Origin: Acidobacteriota bacterium
Lineage (GTDB): Bacteria; Acidobacteriota; Holophagae; Acanthopleuribacterales; Acanthopleuribacteraceae
DNA: 64,000 bases
Assembly (NCBI GenBank): GCA_020439745.1
Contig: JAGQSC010000009.1
Location: 62,001 to 126,000 of the forward strand
Reading direction: 5' to 3'
Shown: in pieces, positions 1 through 8,661 of the stretch
Position numbering within the stretch: position 1 is the first letter of the stretch
How the letters are laid out: each line of letters begins with the position of its first letter
Program-made: the position numbers and the translations under genes
Notes under the pieces: model-generated
What the model saw: the letters and a program-made list of their open reading frames with translations, nothing else
The model's database searches: none
What the model was told of the DNA's origin: nothing

Positions 1-908
1 CCATTCGATCCAAACAGCGCATGCTCGCTGTTCTGCTGATCGGAGAAAAGCGCTCGGAGGCGTCCATCGAGCAAGAAGACCTCAGGTTCCTCAGTTCAAC
101 GTCAAAGCAAATTGCTGTATGTCTGGAAAATGCGTTTCTCCACGAACAACTGGCGGATCAAGAACGGTGGCGACATGAGCTGGAGATCGCGAGACAGATT
201 CAGTTGTCGTCGCTGCCTCAAGAGACACCAAACCTGCCCGGACTCGACATAAGTGCCGTCTCTGAACCCGCACTTGAAGTGGGCGGTGATTTTTACGATT
301 ATCTGCCCCGTTCAGAGCGGTTAATGGTGATCGTGGGCGATGTGAGTGGGAAAGGGACCTCTGCAGCCTTGCACATGAGTCGGCTCCAAGGTGTGTTACG
401 GTCATTGGACGGCCCAGATGTGGGTCCCAAGGAACTGTTGACACGAGCCAACCCGATCCTGTGTGACAACCTAGGTCTACAGTCCTTTGTGACGGCACTA
501 GCCGTTGAATTTGATCCACAACGTCAGACATGTAAAATGGCTCGAGCCGGTCATCTTCCGCTGTTTCAGTATCGCTGTGATACTGATGATGTCGTTTTCC
601 ACGCCCCGAGTGGCATGGCCCTCGCCCTCACGAAAAACGGTCAGTTCGAACGCGTCACCGAAGAGATCGAGTTGACCTACCAAAAAGGCGACGTCTTTCT
701 GTTGGCATCAGATGGCATCACCGAGTCATTCAATGCCACGGGTGCGGTTTACGGGGAGAAGCGATTAGGTACCGTTTTGCGATCGTTTGCTGAATTGCGG
801 CCCGTTGAAATACAGCAGCGCATTATGGTTGATGTCTCCGAATTCAGTGCCGGATACACCATCCAAAACGACGACAAAACAGCCGTAGTCGTGAAGGCTA
901 CCCATTGA
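1..908 (+). CDS. SpoIIE/PP2C-type serine phosphatase, 5' partial
   Basis: The reading frame is already open at the window edge, so the N-terminus is missing. What remains begins with the end of a GAF-like sensory domain (helix ending in LENAFLHEQL), then a short charged helical linker, then a complete SpoIIE/PP2C phosphatase domain of about 220 residues. Its metal and catalytic motifs are all visible: VGGDFYDY, GDVSGKGTSAAL, ASDGITES and the terminal NDDKTAVVV. Such proteins dephosphorylate anti-anti-sigma (STAS) partners or work in RsbU-like stress switches in the cytoplasm. No STAS or anti-sigma gene is visible nearby. The stop overlaps the convergent rfaE1-like gene by 11 bases. Family assignment is firm; target unknown. 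Confidence 0.9.
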   Translation, partial: IRSKQRMLAVLLIGEKRSEASIEQEDLRFLSSTSKQIAVCLENAFLHEQLADQERWRHELEIARQIQLSSLPQETPNLPGLDISAVSEPALEVGGDFYDYLPRSERLMVIVGDVSGKGTSAALHMSRLQGVLRSLDGPDVGPKELLTRANPILCDNLGLQSFVTALAVEFDPQRQTCKMARAGHLPLFQYRCDTDDVVFHAPSGMALALTKNGQFERVTEEIELTYQKGDVFLLASDGITESFNATGAVYGEKRLGTVLRSFAELRPVEIQQRIMVDVSEFSAGYTIQNDDKTAVVVKATH

Positions 909-1884
909 ACTGGGCGCGTATTGCCTGAACCAGCTCAGACTGGTCGGTGCTGGCAGTTCCAAGTTTACCAACCACGATACCTGCTGCCATGTTTGCCAGA
1001 ATGGCGGCTTCGTATCCCGTTGCGCCTGCTTGCCTGGCACAGGCAAATGTGGCAATCACGGTATCCCCCGCTCCACTCACGTCGTAAACCTCTCGCGCCT
1101 GAGTGGGAATGTCCAGGCGCACGCCTGGACCATCAAACAGCGTCATGCCGTTTTCGCCTCTGGTAATCAAGAGTAATTTGGGTGCCTGGTTTTCGAAGAT
1201 TTTAGCGGCCGCCCTGTTCACGGCATCTTCGTCATCAAAGGTGATACCCGACATGCGTTCGGCCTCACCTTGGTTGGGTGTCATGGCGGTGAACCCATAA
1301 TAGTGATTGAAATTGCGGTCTTTGGGATCGATCAAAACTTCATGATCCGTGGATGATTGCCTCAGTACCCCCAACAAATCGGCGTCAATCACGCCCTTTC
1401 CATAATCAGAGACCACGAGTAGATCCACCTCTTGAAGGAAAGGCTCTATGCGTTGGAGCAAAGACTCACGATCCCTCTGTGTTAAGGTGGCAACACCTTC
1501 TCGATCGACACGGCACACCTGTTGATGATGAGCGATAATGCGCGTCTTTTGAATAGAGATGAAGTCCTCACCGGACACCACAAATTTCGAATCAGCGCCC
1601 TGCGCCTTAATCAACTGGGTCAGGGATCGGCCCACTTCATCGGATCCGACCAGTCCAATAGGAACCGCTGTCCCACCCATTGCAGTGATGTTGGCAACAA
1701 CATTTGCCGCGCCACCTAAATGCACCGTCTCATGAGTAACCTGTACTACGGGAACAGGGGCCTCCGGAGATATTCTGCTCACTTTGCCCCAAATGAAACG
1801 ATCAAGCATCAAGTCGCCAATCACGCCGATCTTTGAGTCGCCAAATCGGCTGACGATGGTTTCGAGTTTGCCGGGGTCAATCAT
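898..1884 (-). CDS. rfaE1: D-glycero-beta-D-manno-heptose-7-phosphate kinase (RfaE1/HldE N-domain type)
   Basis: A PfkB/ribokinase-family kinase of 328 residues that would phosphorylate heptose 7-phosphate at C1 for ADP-heptose (LPS core) synthesis. Seen in the sequence: N-terminal GDLMLDRF and RISPEAPVPV, which are typical of the RfaE1 branch; the LGGAANVV substrate loop; and the C-terminal VSGAGDTV motif carrying the catalytic Asp. It ends after the kinase domain, so the nucleotidyltransferase half found in fused HldE is absent and must be encoded elsewhere. I chose the ATG at 1884 because it overlaps the stop of the upstream Trm112-like gene by 8 bases and gives the family's usual N-terminus. 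An in-frame extension to 1929 would run through that gene. Confidence 0.88.
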   Translation of the reverse strand: MIDPGKLETIVSRFGDSKIGVIGDLMLDRFIWGKVSRISPEAPVPVVQVTHETVHLGGAANVVANITAMGGTAVPIGLVGSDEVGRSLTQLIKAQGADSKFVVSGEDFISIQKTRIIAHHQQVCRVDREGVATLTQRDRESLLQRIEPFLQEVDLLVVSDYGKGVIDADLLGVLRQSSTDHEVLIDPKDRNFNHYYGFTAMTPNQGEAERMSGITFDDEDAVNRAAAKIFENQAPKLLLITRGENGMTLFDGPGVRLDIPTQAREVYDVSGAGDTVIATFACARQAGATGYEAAILANMAAGIVVGKLGTASTDQSELVQAIRAQFNG

Positions 1885-2050
1885 CACGACGCCCTTGTTG
1901 GTCTCGTCTTGCACCGATTTGCGCATCATCGGGAGTCAAACGAGGTATTCCGTCAGTACGTGGAAACCATGCACCACAGTTTGAGCAAGTCAGTTCGAAT
2001 TCGCTCTGTTTGAGATCACCGTGGCATAGTGGACAGCAAACAACACTCAT
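1877..2050 (-). CDS. Trm112-like zinc-ribbon small protein
   Basis: A 57-residue protein between tatC and rfaE1. It has two CxxC knuckles (C6/C9 and C22/C25) and the signature of Trm112/YcaR (UPF0434) proteins: a first CPLCHGDL block, then CSNCGAWFP, then a 'DGIPRL' turn. The ATG abuts the tatC stop directly, and the stop overlaps the kinase start (ATGATTGA), so translation is probably coupled on both sides. Family members are small zinc proteins; the eukaryotic and archaeal ones activate methyltransferases, and the bacterial role is poorly known. In several bacteria YcaR-type genes sit beside LPS genes (lpxK, kdsB), which fits the heptose kinase here. The tail after residue 45 is not conserved in my recollection. 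Confidence 0.8.
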   Translation of the reverse strand: MSVVCCPLCHGDLKQSEFELTCSNCGAWFPRTDGIPRLTPDDAQIGARRDQQGRRDD

Positions 2051-2827
2051 TCAATCGTCCTCTAATGGAGCAAGCTCTTCCTTTTTCTTCTTACGGACCA
2101 CAAGCGCAGCAGCGCCTACGCCAGCCAGATAAAGCAGCAACATAGGTACCGCCAACACAGTTTGTGTGTAGAAATCTGGGGTAGGTGTAATGATAGCCGC
2201 TACGATAAAGATAATGAGCACCGCGTAGCGAAACTTGGCTATGAGAAAACGCGGCGTCACAAGCCCAATCCTCGCCAAAAAGAAGATAACCATGGGCATT
2301 TGAAAGCTGGCACCCATGCCGAGTACAAACGCGAACAGCAATGATAGGTAGCTGGAGCGCGTGTAGGCAGGTAGTCCGTTGTCGTTCCACGAGAGTAAAT
2401 ACTCCAAGGCCATTGGGAACACGACCGTGAAACTGAAGTAGCAACCCACCATAAAGAATGCCGTCATAAAGACCATGAACGGGATTGCAAAGAATTTCTC
2501 ACTACGCGTGAGGCCGGGTGCCACAAAGGCCCAGACATGATAGAAAATCAGCCCACTCGAAAAAATAATGCTCACCCAAAAGGAAGCCCGTAAGTTTGCC
2601 AGAAAAGGTTCTTTGGGGTCGGTAGCGGCAAATACGTATGGCGTTTCTGACAATTCAATCAATGGGGCAGCCAGGAACTTCATCAAGTACCCGGTTTGTG
2701 CAAGCACAAAAAAGACAACAAAAAACACGATCGCAAACAAGATTAAGCTCTTCAAGATGCGTCCGCGCAGCTCCTCAAGATGCTCGAAGAACGTCATCTG
2801 GTTGGGATCGCGCTTCCCTGATGCCAT
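2051..2827 (-). CDS. tatC: Twin-arginine translocase subunit TatC
   Basis: Polytopic inner-membrane core of the Tat pathway that binds the twin-arginine signal. The 258 residues show the family N-terminus (MTFFEHLEELRGRI), six hydrophobic segments, the conserved loop WAFVAPGLTRSEK and the late segments with FRYAVLIIFIVAAIITPTPD. The charged Lys/Glu-rich tail is cytoplasmic. It follows the tatA-like gene by 5 bases and is immediately followed by the Trm112-like gene, so it is the middle of a tight operon. Length and motifs are normal. Confidence 0.97.
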   Translation of the reverse strand: MASGKRDPNQMTFFEHLEELRGRILKSLILFAIVFFVVFFVLAQTGYLMKFLAAPLIELSETPYVFAATDPKEPFLANLRASFWVSIIFSSGLIFYHVWAFVAPGLTRSEKFFAIPFMVFMTAFFMVGCYFSFTVVFPMALEYLLSWNDNGLPAYTRSSYLSLLFAFVLGMGASFQMPMVIFFLARIGLVTPRFLIAKFRYAVLIIFIVAAIITPTPDFYTQTVLAVPMLLLYLAGVGAAALVVRKKKKEELAPLEDD

Positions 2828-2832
2828 GTCAA

Positions 2833-3132
2833 TCAGTGAGTCGGTTCTTCAACTTTGATGACAACTTCTTCAACATCTTCTTCCTGGGAAACAGGTGATG
2901 CTGTCACTTTGGCATCGGGACGAGGTAGCGCTTCCGGGACAACCTCCGGTTCGCTGCTCTCCTTGTCTAAGCTTTCCATGAATCCCGTGGTCCCCTTTTT
3001 GAATTCACGAAAGCTTTTGCCCAAGGACTTACCAATTTCGGGGAGCTTGCTCGGGCCAAAAACCAATAGAGCCACGACTAGGATCAACGCGATCTCTTGA
3101 AATCCCAAACTGGGTAGAAATAACGGTGTCAA
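2833..3132 (-). CDS. tatA: Sec-independent translocase protein TatA/TatB
   Basis: A 99-residue single-span protein: N-terminal transmembrane helix (about residues 8-24) ending in VFGPSKLPEIGKSLGKS, then an amphipathic helix with the FREFKKG pattern, then an acidic, proline-rich tail. The F-G-P hinge and helix length are those of TatA/TatB; the F-[RK]-x-G pattern favours TatA. The start is TTG, preceded by GAGGTGA at five bases; no ATG in frame would keep the helix. It is first in the tat operon, directly before tatC. A separate TatB is not in this window, so one protein may do both jobs. Confidence 0.92.
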   Translation of the reverse strand: MTPLFLPSLGFQEIALILVVALLVFGPSKLPEIGKSLGKSFREFKKGTTGFMESLDKESSEPEVVPEALPRPDAKVTASPVSQEEDVEEVVIKVEEPTH

Positions 3133-3309
3133 CGGATCACCTCAACTAATCTACAAAACACTTTAGCATAGCACAAACAATGGCTATTAATTGACAGAGT
3201 CCTAGGCAACATATCGAGTCTCAAAAACGAGAAAACGTATTTGACACACTGAACCAAGACTTCCGAATCGTGTCTTGAGAGCTGGTTGCCGGACCACTGC
3301 CTGCGTATA

Positions 3310-3723
3310 ATGACCCACATGGCATTCATGTTCTTGTGGGTCAGTGGATTGATGCTGCTTGAGGGTCCCTTAGATCAGGTTCAGGCCAGTTTTCTGAACG
3401 CTGACAAAGCCGCATTTCGGGCACTCTTGAACAGCAACCAGCGCGTGGTTGTTGACCTTCAGCCGCTCATGCCATTCAAAGGGGAAGTGGCCGCAAGTCA
3501 AACGGCATTAATTTTCAGCGCGTTTGAGGATCGATTCCGAGTGGTTGGCACACGTTGGTTAAGCATTTCAGGAGATACCAATTACTCTCGTCTGGAATGC
3601 GTGTTGTTGCTTGAGTTGTTGGATGCTCATAAGACACCTTTCCGGGCAGTATTCGACTTGAGATTTCATATCTACGACGAGCAATTGGGGTTGAACCATT
3701 GGACATGCCTACGCGTGGAATAA
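3310..3723 (+). CDS. Hypothetical exported protein
   Basis: I do not recognise this family. The protein (about 137 residues from the ATG at 3310, or 134 from 3319) starts with a hydrophobic, Met-rich stretch that looks like a signal peptide, followed by a small mixed alpha/beta domain. The order of secondary structure (helix, then several strands such as RVVVDLQPL, RFRVVGTRWLSI and FRAVFDLRFHIY) resembles small NTF2-like or DUF4783-type secreted domains, but no motif is decisive. Its last 19 bases overlap the start of the giant sensor kinase, so the two are probably co-translated; a periplasmic accessory to that kinase is a reasonable guess. A TATAAT box overlaps the first ATG (see findings). 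Confidence 0.6.
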   Translation: MTHMAFMFLWVSGLMLLEGPLDQVQASFLNADKAAFRALLNSNQRVVVDLQPLMPFKGEVAASQTALIFSAFEDRFRVVGTRWLSISGDTNYSRLECVLLLELLDAHKTPFRAVFDLRFHIYDEQLGLNHWTCLRVE

Positions 3724-6700
3724 ATTGGGTCTTCGCCACGTCCGTGGTTATGGCTATCGTAGGCACCTCTATTCCCGCGGGTCTCGCTGCAGCCATAACG
3801 GTGACAAGTTTGCTTTTTGCGATATGGGTGCGCGCCAAAACCAGTCAGATCGGATTGATCACAGCTCTTTGGCTCTCGTTCTGGCTAGCACATCCCATTT
3901 CACCCAAACCCATTCCCTTCAACCTGGATCAAGACAAGGCAGATGCCGAACGCGCAGCACAGGTGGGGCCCCTGTTGACGGACGACGACACGCAGGAGCT
4001 GATCCAATGGTTGGAAGACCCATTACAAAACGATGTTGGGCCTGAGTTTGGCGCAAAACTGTCGTTATTGCCTGATTACTCAAGTGTGACTGTGTTCGAC
4101 CTCAACATGGAGCCCGTTTATTGGACTGGCAGGCCTAGTTCTTCAAGGGGCCGTCACAGTGAATGGGTCATCACGAGCACTGACGCCATTTACCGCTACC
4201 TCCACCCGATCCCCAATCTCGAACAAGCGCGAGGCTATCTTGCGCACGAGATACACTTTGCCAGCCAGAATTCACAGCGATTAGCTGCATCATTTCTCGG
4301 TTCACGGTATCCCGATCTCAAGGGCATGATCATCAATATCAACCCCACGCGCTTCGATGGACAGCACCTGCCAATCCATGGGATCAGCCTGCCACGAACC
4401 ACTTACGTGCAAGAGTTGGCGGCCGTGTGCTTCCTGGTTCTGGTGATGACGTTGATCATTTCCCTCCACCGAAATGCGCCTCAAGGGTCGCGTCAACTCA
4501 CCCTGATTTTGGTCGTTCTTGCATTGAGTCATGCACGCGAACTGGCGACAACCACCGTATTTTCGCCGGCCATCTTTGGTCTACAACAGCCGTTAAACCT
4601 CCTGGTTACGCCCTTCCACCTGGTGATGACACCTTTCCTGTTGTTTTTGTTATTGCGCCGTATGTCCATGATGTGGACGCACCATTGGGCTAAAGCCTCA
4701 ATTGCATCATTATCGTTGATTATCGCGATGGCATGGCTCAGCCCATACCTGGGAACTGGTCTCTCACCTTCTCCGGTTCATCCACTGGAAGGCCTGGATA
4801 GTTGGGGATCTTTTTGCGCCCTTATCGGCTATTACCTGGTGCATGGCTATAGCGTATGGATGATTCGTGTTTGGTCCAATCACACGAAACTGTGGCAGCG
4901 TTTGGCACAGGTCGTAACCCTTTTGATGGTCGTATGGGCCATAAGTGGGACCTTGCCACTGGCCATGTGTGCTTTGAGTGTTGCATGGGTCGTTGCGGGT
5001 CTTAGGCACGCCCGTACCTTGCGTCAATTTACCTTGGCTGCCATGGCTTGTTCGACTTTCTACGTCGATATTTATCTCAACGAACAGGAGAGCGAGCTTC
5101 GCCGAATCCAGCACGAAATGGTGGACGACATCACCATGTTGTCGGACAGGAATCACGCGCGAATGGCTCAATTCAAGGTTGCCGTCGATAAACTGGATAC
5201 CCAATACCTGCCAGCAGCTGCCGAATGGCTTGCCCATGAGGCAGGATTCAACAGAGCCAATGTCAGCTATGGTATCCGCCTCGTTAGCCAGGATGGCGAA
5301 ATTGTCAGCGAGTCTGCAGACCGACTCTTGATGGACCAAATACCTGCCTTCCTGGCACCATCTGACCGCATCGAAATTTACCGTGAAAACGAACAAGCCC
5401 CACTGTGGATGATCTTTCGGACGAGTCTTCAATTGGAGGATCGTGAACTGGATGCGATTGCCATTTTGGGTAATGACATCCACAACCTCGATTTGGTGAG
5501 CGATTTTGCCGGCACAGAACAACAGCGCTACTTTGCCTTTCAATTAGAAACATACACCACCTCTGGCATACCCTACGACACACACAACATGGTTCCCGTT
5601 CAACCAGATGAACTAGAAGCACTTGACCAACAAGGCATTGTATGGCGCGAATCGGGCAGAAAATCTTGGTTGCTTACTCGTGACGAGCACTACATTTACC
5701 GCATTACGCACACCAAGACACCGATCCGGATGGTACTTGCAAGATGGTTGCTCGTCACCTTATTGCTATGGATCGCGCTGCAGATCTTGCGTTTCTTGGC
5801 GATGGCTCGGTATCCCTTACGGATTGCCTGGCAGAGGTCGTTTGCCTTGAAATTTGCCTACCTCGTGTTTATGGGCAGCATCATCCCTACAGCAGCGTTG
5901 GGTGGGTTTCTTTTTTCGTCCATCAACATCAATCAAACCAAAGACTTGAGGAGTCAACTCGAGTCACGTATGTCAGAACTTCTCGACTTGATGGATGCGT
6001 TCCCATTTCGCGAATCGGGTCAAACCGATGCTCGATGGACGGCCGTGTCCCAATTTGCAGGTCAACTTGCCGACAACCGAATCTCTTTTTATCGAAAAGG
6101 CCACTTGATTCAAACGACGCAACCCGAGCTGTTTCAGTCCGGTCGATTTGACGCTCGACTCCCATTCGAAATTCATAGAGACCTGATCAAGCACAAGACT
6201 AGCCTGGCCTTCCGGTCGTCAAATGACGGTTCAATTACAGAGGTTCTGGCTGTCTTTGGATCCGAATTGCACAATGCATTCGTGGTGGGTCTTTCTCAGA
6301 GCCAAAGTAGCCATCGATCGATATTGCGCTGGCAGGAACAGGGTGAGTTTACTGCGGCTGTTATTCTTGCACTGCTCTATATCATGGCCAATTTAGCGCT
6401 TGCAATGGCACGTCAAAGTCTGCGTCCGGTTAAAGCCATTACTCGGGGAGCAAGTCGAATCGCACGCGGCATGAGCCAGAAACCCATCAAAGTGGATCGG
6501 TTTGACGAGTTCAGTCGCATGGTCGATGCGTTCAATACCATGCAACAGCAGATTAACTGGAGCCAACGAGAGTTGTCCCGACAATTGGGATTGTTTGACG
6601 TGACGATTCAGTCTATGAGTAGTGGCATTATTGGATGCGACGATCAACAACGGATTGTCCTGAGCAACACCCGTGTCGCTGAAATGTTGAACACGACACC

Positions 6701-7571
6701 ACTACCCTCGACCATGACGGACCTCATGGAGGCGCAACCCGGTGCAAGACCGCTCGAAGTGATCCTGGGCCATAAAGATACCCGAGAAGCGCGACTGTCC
6801 ATTGATCAACGGGACTTGTTGGTGATGGCACGCTGGCGTCGTCCCGCTTTCGAAGGCGATGTGTCGCAGATTCTGGTATTCGACGATATTACACATGTAC
6901 TGGCCTCCAGCAGACTTCAGGCATGGTCAGAAATGGCGCGCCGCGTGGCGCATGAAATTAAGAACCCCCTCACACCGATTCAATTGGAAATGGACCATAT
7001 CCTGCACTTGCAAAGGATCAAGCATGAGCATTTTGAAGAAGAGCTTCGTGCCAGTTCGCAAATCATTCGTGAACAAATTGAACACTTGCGACGCATTGCT
7101 ATCGAGTTTGGGGACTATGCCCGCCCCATGGTACTTGAAATCAAACCCACAGACTTGGCGGCCATCATCAAGCGGGTAATTGGACCCTACCAGCGCAGCG
7201 TACCCAACCTTGAGGTGATCATGACGCTAGCGCAAGGGATCATATGCCCGTTAGACGAACGTTTGGTGCGGCGATCCATACACAACCTCATTGAAAATGC
7301 GGTTCAAGCGATGGAACAGAACGGCAAGCTTATCCTTGATTTGTCACGTGAGGATTCCTTTGCCCTATTGACAATTCAGGATAATGGGCCGGGCATTGCG
7401 CCTGAGGACAATCAACGCATTTTTGAGGCCTACTTTTCTACCAAAGATCAGGGGACGGGCCTGGGTTTGGCCATTGCCAAAAAGACCATTGAGGAGCACG
7501 GCGGTAGCCTCATGATCGACACCAACTACACCACAGGTGCCCGTGTTGTTGTTCGCCTCCCTCTGATGTAA
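3705..7571 (+). CDS. Large membrane sensor histidine kinase, NtrY-like, HAMP-PAS-HisKA-HATPase
   Basis: A 1288-residue membrane kinase. Order of parts: a hydrophobic N-terminal half with many transmembrane segments (roughly residues 8-40, 225-245, 265-440), an extracytoplasmic sensor region, another membrane pair flanking a second periplasmic domain (about 665-880), then HAMP (LRPVKAITRGASRIARG...), a PAS-like domain and the transmitter. The H box is VAHEIKNPLTPIQ with the phosphorylated His at about 1083; the N box is NLIENAVQAM; G boxes are DNGPGI and GTGLGLAI. The H-box sequence is the NtrY type. No response regulator lies next to it, so its partner is elsewhere. I prefer the ATG at 3705 over the TTG two codons earlier. 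Kinase assignment is firm, signal unknown. Confidence 0.9.
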   Translation: MPTRGINWVFATSVVMAIVGTSIPAGLAAAITVTSLLFAIWVRAKTSQIGLITALWLSFWLAHPISPKPIPFNLDQDKADAERAAQVGPLLTDDDTQELIQWLEDPLQNDVGPEFGAKLSLLPDYSSVTVFDLNMEPVYWTGRPSSSRGRHSEWVITSTDAIYRYLHPIPNLEQARGYLAHEIHFASQNSQRLAASFLGSRYPDLKGMIININPTRFDGQHLPIHGISLPRTTYVQELAAVCFLVLVMTLIISLHRNAPQGSRQLTLILVVLALSHARELATTTVFSPAIFGLQQPLNLLVTPFHLVMTPFLLFLLLRRMSMMWTHHWAKASIASLSLIIAMAWLSPYLGTGLSPSPVHPLEGLDSWGSFCALIGYYLVHGYSVWMIRVWSNHTKLWQRLAQVVTLLMVVWAISGTLPLAMCALSVAWVVAGLRHARTLRQFTLAAMACSTFYVDIYLNEQESELRRIQHEMVDDITMLSDRNHARMAQFKVAVDKLDTQYLPAAAEWLAHEAGFNRANVSYGIRLVSQDGEIVSESADRLLMDQIPAFLAPSDRIEIYRENEQAPLWMIFRTSLQLEDRELDAIAILGNDIHNLDLVSDFAGTEQQRYFAFQLETYTTSGIPYDTHNMVPVQPDELEALDQQGIVWRESGRKSWLLTRDEHYIYRITHTKTPIRMVLARWLLVTLLLWIALQILRFLAMARYPLRIAWQRSFALKFAYLVFMGSIIPTAALGGFLFSSININQTKDLRSQLESRMSELLDLMDAFPFRESGQTDARWTAVSQFAGQLADNRISFYRKGHLIQTTQPELFQSGRFDARLPFEIHRDLIKHKTSLAFRSSNDGSITEVLAVFGSELHNAFVVGLSQSQSSHRSILRWQEQGEFTAAVILALLYIMANLALAMARQSLRPVKAITRGASRIARGMSQKPIKVDRFDEFSRMVDAFNTMQQQINWSQRELSRQLGLFDVTIQSMSSGIIGCDDQQRIVLSNTRVAEMLNTTPLPSTMTDLMEAQPGARPLEVILGHKDTREARLSIDQRDLLVMARWRRPAFEGDVSQILVFDDITHVLASSRLQAWSEMARRVAHEIKNPLTPIQLEMDHILHLQRIKHEHFEEELRASSQIIREQIEHLRRIAIEFGDYARPMVLEIKPTDLAAIIKRVIGPYQRSVPNLEVIMTLAQGIICPLDERLVRRSIHNLIENAVQAMEQNGKLILDLSREDSFALLTIQDNGPGIAPEDNQRIFEAYFSTKDQGTGLGLAIAKKTIEEHGGSLMIDTNYTTGARVVVRLPLM

Positions 7572-7768
7572 AGGCGGCGAACCCATGGTGAAGCAGGGTC
7601 CCCCAGGATCCTATTCCTTGGTGATGATTGCTCGAGTCGAGACGGGCGCGCGATCCGTCATGTTTCAGGAATTTGTTAAGTCAAGTGACGAGTGCGTGTT
7701 CTCTAATTGCAACCCCACCAACTCTCACTAACGCAACATTGCCCGGCCGGCTCTTTGAGTTTAGCTGC

Positions 7769-7799
7769 TTGCAGATCTAGTTAAATTAAGTGCTAGAAT
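7769..7799 (+). promoter_or_regulatory. Candidate promoter for the CBS-domain gene
   Basis: An extended -10 element (TGC then TAGAAT, 7791-7799) lies about 40 bases before the start codon, with a TTGCAG box at 7769-7774 (19-base spacer, longer than ideal). It sits in the 266-base non-coding stretch after the sensor kinase, in which I see nothing else. The good ribosome site GAGGTG follows just before the ATG at 7838. Predicted from pattern only. Confidence 0.4.
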
Positions 7800-7837
7800 G
7801 AAGCTCACCCATTCATAATCCATCCGCGAGGTGTCCT

Positions 7838-8308
7838 ATGGTCAAAAGCTATCAGGCAAAATTGAGAGACCCAGCTCAGGACAAATATCCGGATGCTGCC
7901 GACATAATGTCCCGATCGTTTACGGTACTTTCCCAAGACACCGATATTTTTACGGCCATGGACGTGTTGTTGACACACCAGATATCCGGAGCTTGCGTGG
8001 TGGATGAAGATGGAAAGCTGATTGGCTTCATCTCCGAAAAGGATTGTTTGAAAATCATTACTGAAGCGGCTTATCACGAGAATCGGGCTGGGGGTGCGGT
8101 CTCCAACTATATGTCCACTAATGTAGTGACCATCGATGTTTCGGATGGACTGAACCAGATCGCAGGCTTGTTTATCGCCAATCCATTTCGCAAGATTCCT
8201 GTCCTCAACCAGGGCAGGCTTGTAGGCGTCGTCCGCCGACGTGATGCCCTACGCGCTATTCTTGACCACGAGAAAAAGCAGAACCATTCCTACGAAAAAC
8301 ACTACTAG
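7838..8308 (+). CDS. CBS-domain pair protein
   Basis: A 156-residue soluble protein made almost entirely of two CBS motifs (about residues 22-80 and 90-148), with the usual GACVVDEDGKLIGFISEKD and FRKIPVLNQGRLVGVVRRRD repeats. CBS pairs bind adenosine nucleotides (AMP, ATP, SAM, c-di-AMP) and act as sensors. No catalytic domain is attached. It appears to be its own transcription unit, with a promoter-like sequence upstream and a four-base overlap with the convergent rhodanese gene at its end. A diadenylate cyclase gene lies 4 kb away, so c-di-AMP binding is possible, but the sequence does not show it. Confidence 0.9.
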   Translation: MVKSYQAKLRDPAQDKYPDAADIMSRSFTVLSQDTDIFTAMDVLLTHQISGACVVDEDGKLIGFISEKDCLKIITEAAYHENRAGGAVSNYMSTNVVTIDVSDGLNQIAGLFIANPFRKIPVLNQGRLVGVVRRRDALRAILDHEKKQNHSYEKHY

Positions 8309-8661
8309 GGTTGTGTGACGGGTCGACCCGAAGCCTTCCAAGCTTTGATGCCACCTGCCAAATCAAGCACATGTTTAAAACCTAGCTCTTTGAACACATC
8401 GAGGCTCCTGCCACTGCGGCCCCCACTGGCGCAGTAGATCAAATAGGTCTTGTCACGATCCAGTGCTTCGACCTTTTGTTTGAATTGGTCGTCACGGAAA
8501 TCGATCATCTGGGCATGCTCAATGTGACCCGACTGGTATTCGCCAGGAGTTCTTACATCGATAATGACCACGTCTTCGCCGATATGTTGCGCGAACTCCT
8601 CAGGCGAGATCGTTACTATTGTTACGTCCTGCACCAAAAACATCAGCATCAAACACATCAT
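8305..8661 (-). CDS. Rhodanese-like domain protein
   Basis: A single rhodanese domain of 118 residues. The substrate loop YCASGGRSG carries the catalytic Cys, so thiosulfate or persulfide sulfurtransferase activity is expected. Other family marks are IDVRTPGEYQSGHIEHA near residues 34-50 and the end motif LAGGIKAWKASG. The first 12 residues (MMCLMLMFLVQD) are hydrophobic but too short to be a clear signal peptide. The start overlaps the maf stop (ATGA) and has a strong GGAGGTGA ribosome site, so it is the last gene of the long minus-strand operon. Substrate unknown. Confidence 0.9.
   Translation of the reverse strand: MMCLMLMFLVQDVTIVTISPEEFAQHIGEDVVIIDVRTPGEYQSGHIEHAQMIDFRDDQFKQKVEALDRDKTYLIYCASGGRSGRSLDVFKELGFKHVLDLAGGIKAWKASGRPVTQP

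Noticed and set aside
898-1929. Longer version of the heptose kinase starting at 1929
   Set aside because: The extra 15 residues overlap the Trm112-like gene in another frame; the ATG at 1884 gives the family N-terminus.
3148-3176. A -35/-10 pair for tatA
   Set aside because: The -10-like TAGATT would place the start of RNA inside the ribosome site, so it is not a likely promoter.
4764-5543. Minus-strand open frame of 259 codons inside the histidine kinase
   Set aside because: It is antisense to a well-supported gene, has no recognisable domain and no ribosome site.
7741-7780. A sigma54-type -24/-12 promoter before the CBS gene
   Set aside because: TTGCA is present but the GG element at the right distance is not; the extended -10 further on fits better.
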